This document shows, piece by piece, positions 61,644 to 64,000 of a stretch of DNA of 64,000 nt. The notes beneath the pieces are model-generated. The model saw nothing but the letters and a program-made list of their open reading frames with translations, was not told the DNA's origin and made no database searches. Every line of letters begins with the position of its first letter. Position 1 is the first letter of the stretch. The translations under genes and the position numbers were made by a program. The DNA is from Oxalobacter formigenes. GTDB taxonomy: Bacteria > Pseudomonadota > Gammaproteobacteria > Burkholderiales > Burkholderiaceae_D. The DNA is taken from the NCBI RefSeq assembly GCF_027158485.1, contig NZ_JAMKYJ010000006.1; one strand, 5' to 3'.

Positions 61644-61865
61644 GGTATTCGATTCCCTTCCAATGTTTGACAGAAAAACGATTCGCTTTCTAAAAATATC
61701 ACTTTTAAGCCTATTCCGGTTTATCCAAACATGAAAATTTCAGTTTCAGAGGGAGAAAATGCTTTTTTTGTATCGTATGAGGCACGTTTTTTCCTCTTTA
61801 TGCCCTCTCATTTTGCCAATCGATTGTGACGGTTTGAATTCGGCTTTTCCTGTTTTCTCCGGAAA

Positions 61866-63116
61866 TCAGGAAGAGACGTTTTTTGTTTCCCATGAGCTGA
61901 ACACGAAAGCCTTCTGGCGCATCCATGCATAAACGGCAACGGCTATCGTTATGATCATATTGAAGGCAAACGGGAATTCCTGCGACGAAAAACCCAGCAG
62001 GCCTGCAAAAAAGCTGATGATGAATGGACATAGCAAAATGGCGATATAGTTCATGGCCATGATATAGGCGAGTGCCATCGTGACTTTTTTCGGAACGGCC
62101 ATGTGCGTGGCTTTTTCATAAACCCAGGGCTGGATGACGCCATAGCCCAGACCGGCCAGTATGCAACCGGGGGCAATCAGCCATTCGATCGGGGCGATCA
62201 GGATCAATCCAAGTCCAATCGCCATGGAAAGGTAACTGAAGAAAAGCGTGGTGTCTTTCAATTTCGCCACAATGGGCTTCAGTATCAGCCCCGGCAGCAT
62301 GATGGCAAGGAAAAACAGGGAAATCATGGTTCCGGCGTTGCCGCTGGTGAAATGGTGTTCTTCCATCAGAAACGGCAGGTTGTACACGACGACAAGGTTC
62401 AGGTATGTCCCCAGACCGTACAGGATCATGGTTTCGATCAGATTGCCGACCATGAAACCGGATTTTGTCTTGACGGTCGATTCGGTGTTCCTGTCTGCCG
62501 AAACGAGCATGCTGGTGCTTCCGGCATTCTTGTCATCTTTCATGCTTCGCGCCAGAAAGACCGACAGGACAAGCGAAATGGCGGGCAAAAGGTAAACGAC
62601 AAACGGCCAGCGCCAGTTCACTTCGGCCAGATAGCCGGTGACGACGGTTGCGATGACGAGGGTCAGGTTGGTGATGGCAGAACTGTAGCCGAACTGTTTC
62701 AGGCGTTCGTCCCCGACGAAGAAGTGGGAAATCAAACCGGTAGAGAGCGGCACGATCAGGCCGGAACCGATCCCCAATATGGCGGAAACGACGATCAGCT
62801 GCCACATCTGGTTGGAAAGAAAATACAGGATACCCGAGAGCAGGAATATACCGAGCCCGACGCGGAGCAAGACCATGTTGTTGACTTTTTCAGTCAGCCG
62901 CCCGGCGATGAGGACAAACGGGATGATCATCAGGGACGGCAAGGAAGTCAACATCTGGATATCCAGTTCGCTGGAGCTGGGAAAAATATTGGTCAGCTGC
63001 CCCAGAATCGGCGATACGGCCAGCCCGGGCAAGGCGTTCAGGGCAGAAATGGACCAGATCCCGATCAGGGTAATAAGTGATATGGTTGTCGCCCCCACAC
63101 CCGTTTTGATTTTCAT
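61866..63116 (-). CDS. MFS transporter
   Basis: 416 residues from the ATG at 63116, with GGAAG ten bases before it; an ATG four codons upstream is in frame. About 12 helices; IGIWSISALNALPGLAVSPI and AGRLTEKVNNMVLLRVGLG (motif A) fit the major facilitator family, in the branch of MFS proteins with a central loop near residue 195 (KDDKNAGSTSMLV). Substrate unknown. It ends close to the Skp-like gene. Confidence 0.8.
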   Translation of the reverse strand: MKIKTGVGATTISLITLIGIWSISALNALPGLAVSPILGQLTNIFPSSSELDIQMLTSLPSLMIIPFVLIAGRLTEKVNNMVLLRVGLGIFLLSGILYFLSNQMWQLIVVSAILGIGSGLIVPLSTGLISHFFVGDERLKQFGYSSAITNLTLVIATVVTGYLAEVNWRWPFVVYLLPAISLVLSVFLARSMKDDKNAGSTSMLVSADRNTESTVKTKSGFMVGNLIETMILYGLGTYLNLVVVYNLPFLMEEHHFTSGNAGTMISLFFLAIMLPGLILKPIVAKLKDTTLFFSYLSMAIGLGLILIAPIEWLIAPGCILAGLGYGVIQPWVYEKATHMAVPKKVTMALAYIMAMNYIAILLCPFIISFFAGLLGFSSQEFPFAFNMIITIAVAVYAWMRQKAFVFSSWETKNVSS

Positions 63117-63128
63117 GACGTCTTCCAT

Positions 63129-63517
63129 CCAGTTCGTTAGTCTTAGCCATCAGGCGATCAGACTTCAGTAAACCAGATTTATCCGAATCGGATTTGCGCT
63201 AGCTCATTGCTTTGGAATTTGTAACAAAAATTTGGGAAAATGAAACGTTCAGGTGACAAAAAAGAGAAAAATACGGCTGTTTCAATCGGCTCCATTCCTC
63301 CTGTATATTGGCGAACAAAGTCTTCATGCCGCGATGGAAACAACACCGGACAGGCTTGACATTCCTTCTGTCAGGGCACCTGATCCGGTTTTATCTCAAA
63401 GACGAAGCGGTTCAATTCGTTTATATTGAAGCCGAACCGGATAGCTCTTCCGTTTCAGAGCAGAAGAGCATGCTTTTTGAAAATGACGTACCCATTTTAT
63501 TCATCATTCATCGATCC
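63129..63517. other. Region upstream of the ClC gene
   Basis: About 390 bases. The frame of the channel gene stays open back to an ATG at 63326, giving the start MPRWKQHRTGLTFLLSGHLI; it may be chance or a real N-terminal extension. No other structure is clear. Confidence 0.4.
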
Positions 63518-64000
63518 ATGACCAGTCTGCCCAAATTCCTGCGTTTTGCCCTGATCGTCCTGCTGCTTGGCGTCGTGGCCGGCCTGATCGGTATGCTGCT
63601 GGGCTACGTACTGTTTGAAACCCAGTCTCTGGCTTTCGGTTACAGCGCAGGGCCTGACCACGAAAACTATCTGGAAGCGATACAGGCAACCTCCCCTCTG
63701 CGGCGGGTAATCGCTCTTGTCGTTTGCGGGCTGATCGGCGGCATCGGCTGGTTTCTGCTGGCCCGCTATGGCAAAAAAACAGTCAGCCTCAAACAGGCCG
63801 TCAATGCGGAAAAACCGCATATGCCTGGCATTGAAACCGTCGCAAACGCCCTTTTACAGATCGTCACCATCGGTATCGGCTCGCCATTAGGCAAGGAAGG
63901 CGCACCGCGCATGGTCGGCGCACTGGTGGCGAACCGGGTCGGCAACTGGTTCCGGCTCGACCATGAGGACACACGGCTTTTGATGGCGGCCTGTGCCGGT
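63518..64000 (+). CDS. ClC-family chloride channel/transporter, partial
   Basis: 161 residues before the window ends. Helices FALIVLLLGVVAGLIGMLLG and IALVVCGLIGGIGWFLLA are followed by IGSPLGKEGAPRMVGALVANRV, which is the ClC anion-path motif (GxSxGREGP type; Lys replaces the usual Arg and Ala the Pro). It resembles ClcB-like proteins. The start is uncertain: ATG at 63518 begins the conserved part; 63470 and 63326 are in frame. Confidence 0.78.
   Translation, partial: MTSLPKFLRFALIVLLLGVVAGLIGMLLGYVLFETQSLAFGYSAGPDHENYLEAIQATSPLRRVIALVVCGLIGGIGWFLLARYGKKTVSLKQAVNAEKPHMPGIETVANALLQIVTIGIGSPLGKEGAPRMVGALVANRVGNWFRLDHEDTRLLMAACAG

Noticed and set aside
62103..63080. Plus frame opposite the MFS gene
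   Set aside because: Antisense to a gene with 12 clear membrane helices; charged shadow sequence.

Overview
The window looks like a chromosomal segment of a betaproteobacterium with roughly 50% GC. The gene set (rpmB-rpmG, hydroxysqualene synthase, MntP under a Mn riboswitch, two cation P-type ATPases, HpnC, orphan phage-tail collar proteins, an autotransporter) fits Burkholderiales, and an Oxalobacter-like member of the Oxalobacteraceae is my best guess. That placement is inference from protein style, not a search.

Layout. 1-6.8 kb: small envelope and hypothetical genes, a secreted PLD-type nuclease, then a compact ssb-ku-small basic protein-ATP ligase run (a minimal end-joining set) and tRNA-Leu(TAG). 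7-9.4 kb: an accessory pair, a short tail-fibre-like gene and a Cys-rich leucine-rich-repeat protein. 9.5-28.7 kb: mostly ordinary genes: AcfC-like binding protein, hpnC, rpmB/rpmG, Fe-alcohol dehydrogenase, hypoxanthine-DNA glycosylase, FAH-family enzyme, MmcQ/YjbR, an RfbC-like protein without its tyrosines, TfoX, Sel1 repeats, a phage-like repeat protein, tandem UspA, a Ca2+-type P-ATPase, LMW phosphatase, DUF445 and a NimA-like protein. 28.7-45.1 kb is the accessory core: two copies of a small gene preceded by a conserved, probably structured RNA-like element; three mosaic tail-collar genes; an autotransporter split by one in-frame TGA; an AT-rich control region; mntP; a decayed phage-like gene; nimR/nimT-like genes; and a UmuD-like protein lacking its catalytic residues. 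45.2-64 kb: a sulfur-type ArsR/YeeE operon, mscL, a K+-channel-like protein, TauE, a c-di-GMP cluster (one EAL and two GGDEF genes), MFS transporters, a class A acid phosphatase, ppa, mgtA and the start of a ClC channel.

The most interesting material is two repeated regulatory architectures that I cannot match to a known class. (1) The stand-alone tail-fibre/LRR genes share a leader: a GCTGACCGAAG motif, one hairpin, then a terminator-like hairpin whose T-run abuts the ribosome-binding site. (2) Two paralogous small genes share a roughly 350-450 nt upstream element with a covarying 10-11 bp stem and a TAATACAA/GGGAATA core. The tail genes also carry a 218-bp perfect inverted repeat across 9 kb and show gene-conversion-like mosaicism. 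Several genes appear broken or catalytically dead (frameshifts near 3.5, 38.8 and 40.3 kb; in-frame stops at 34.36 and 39.87 kb).
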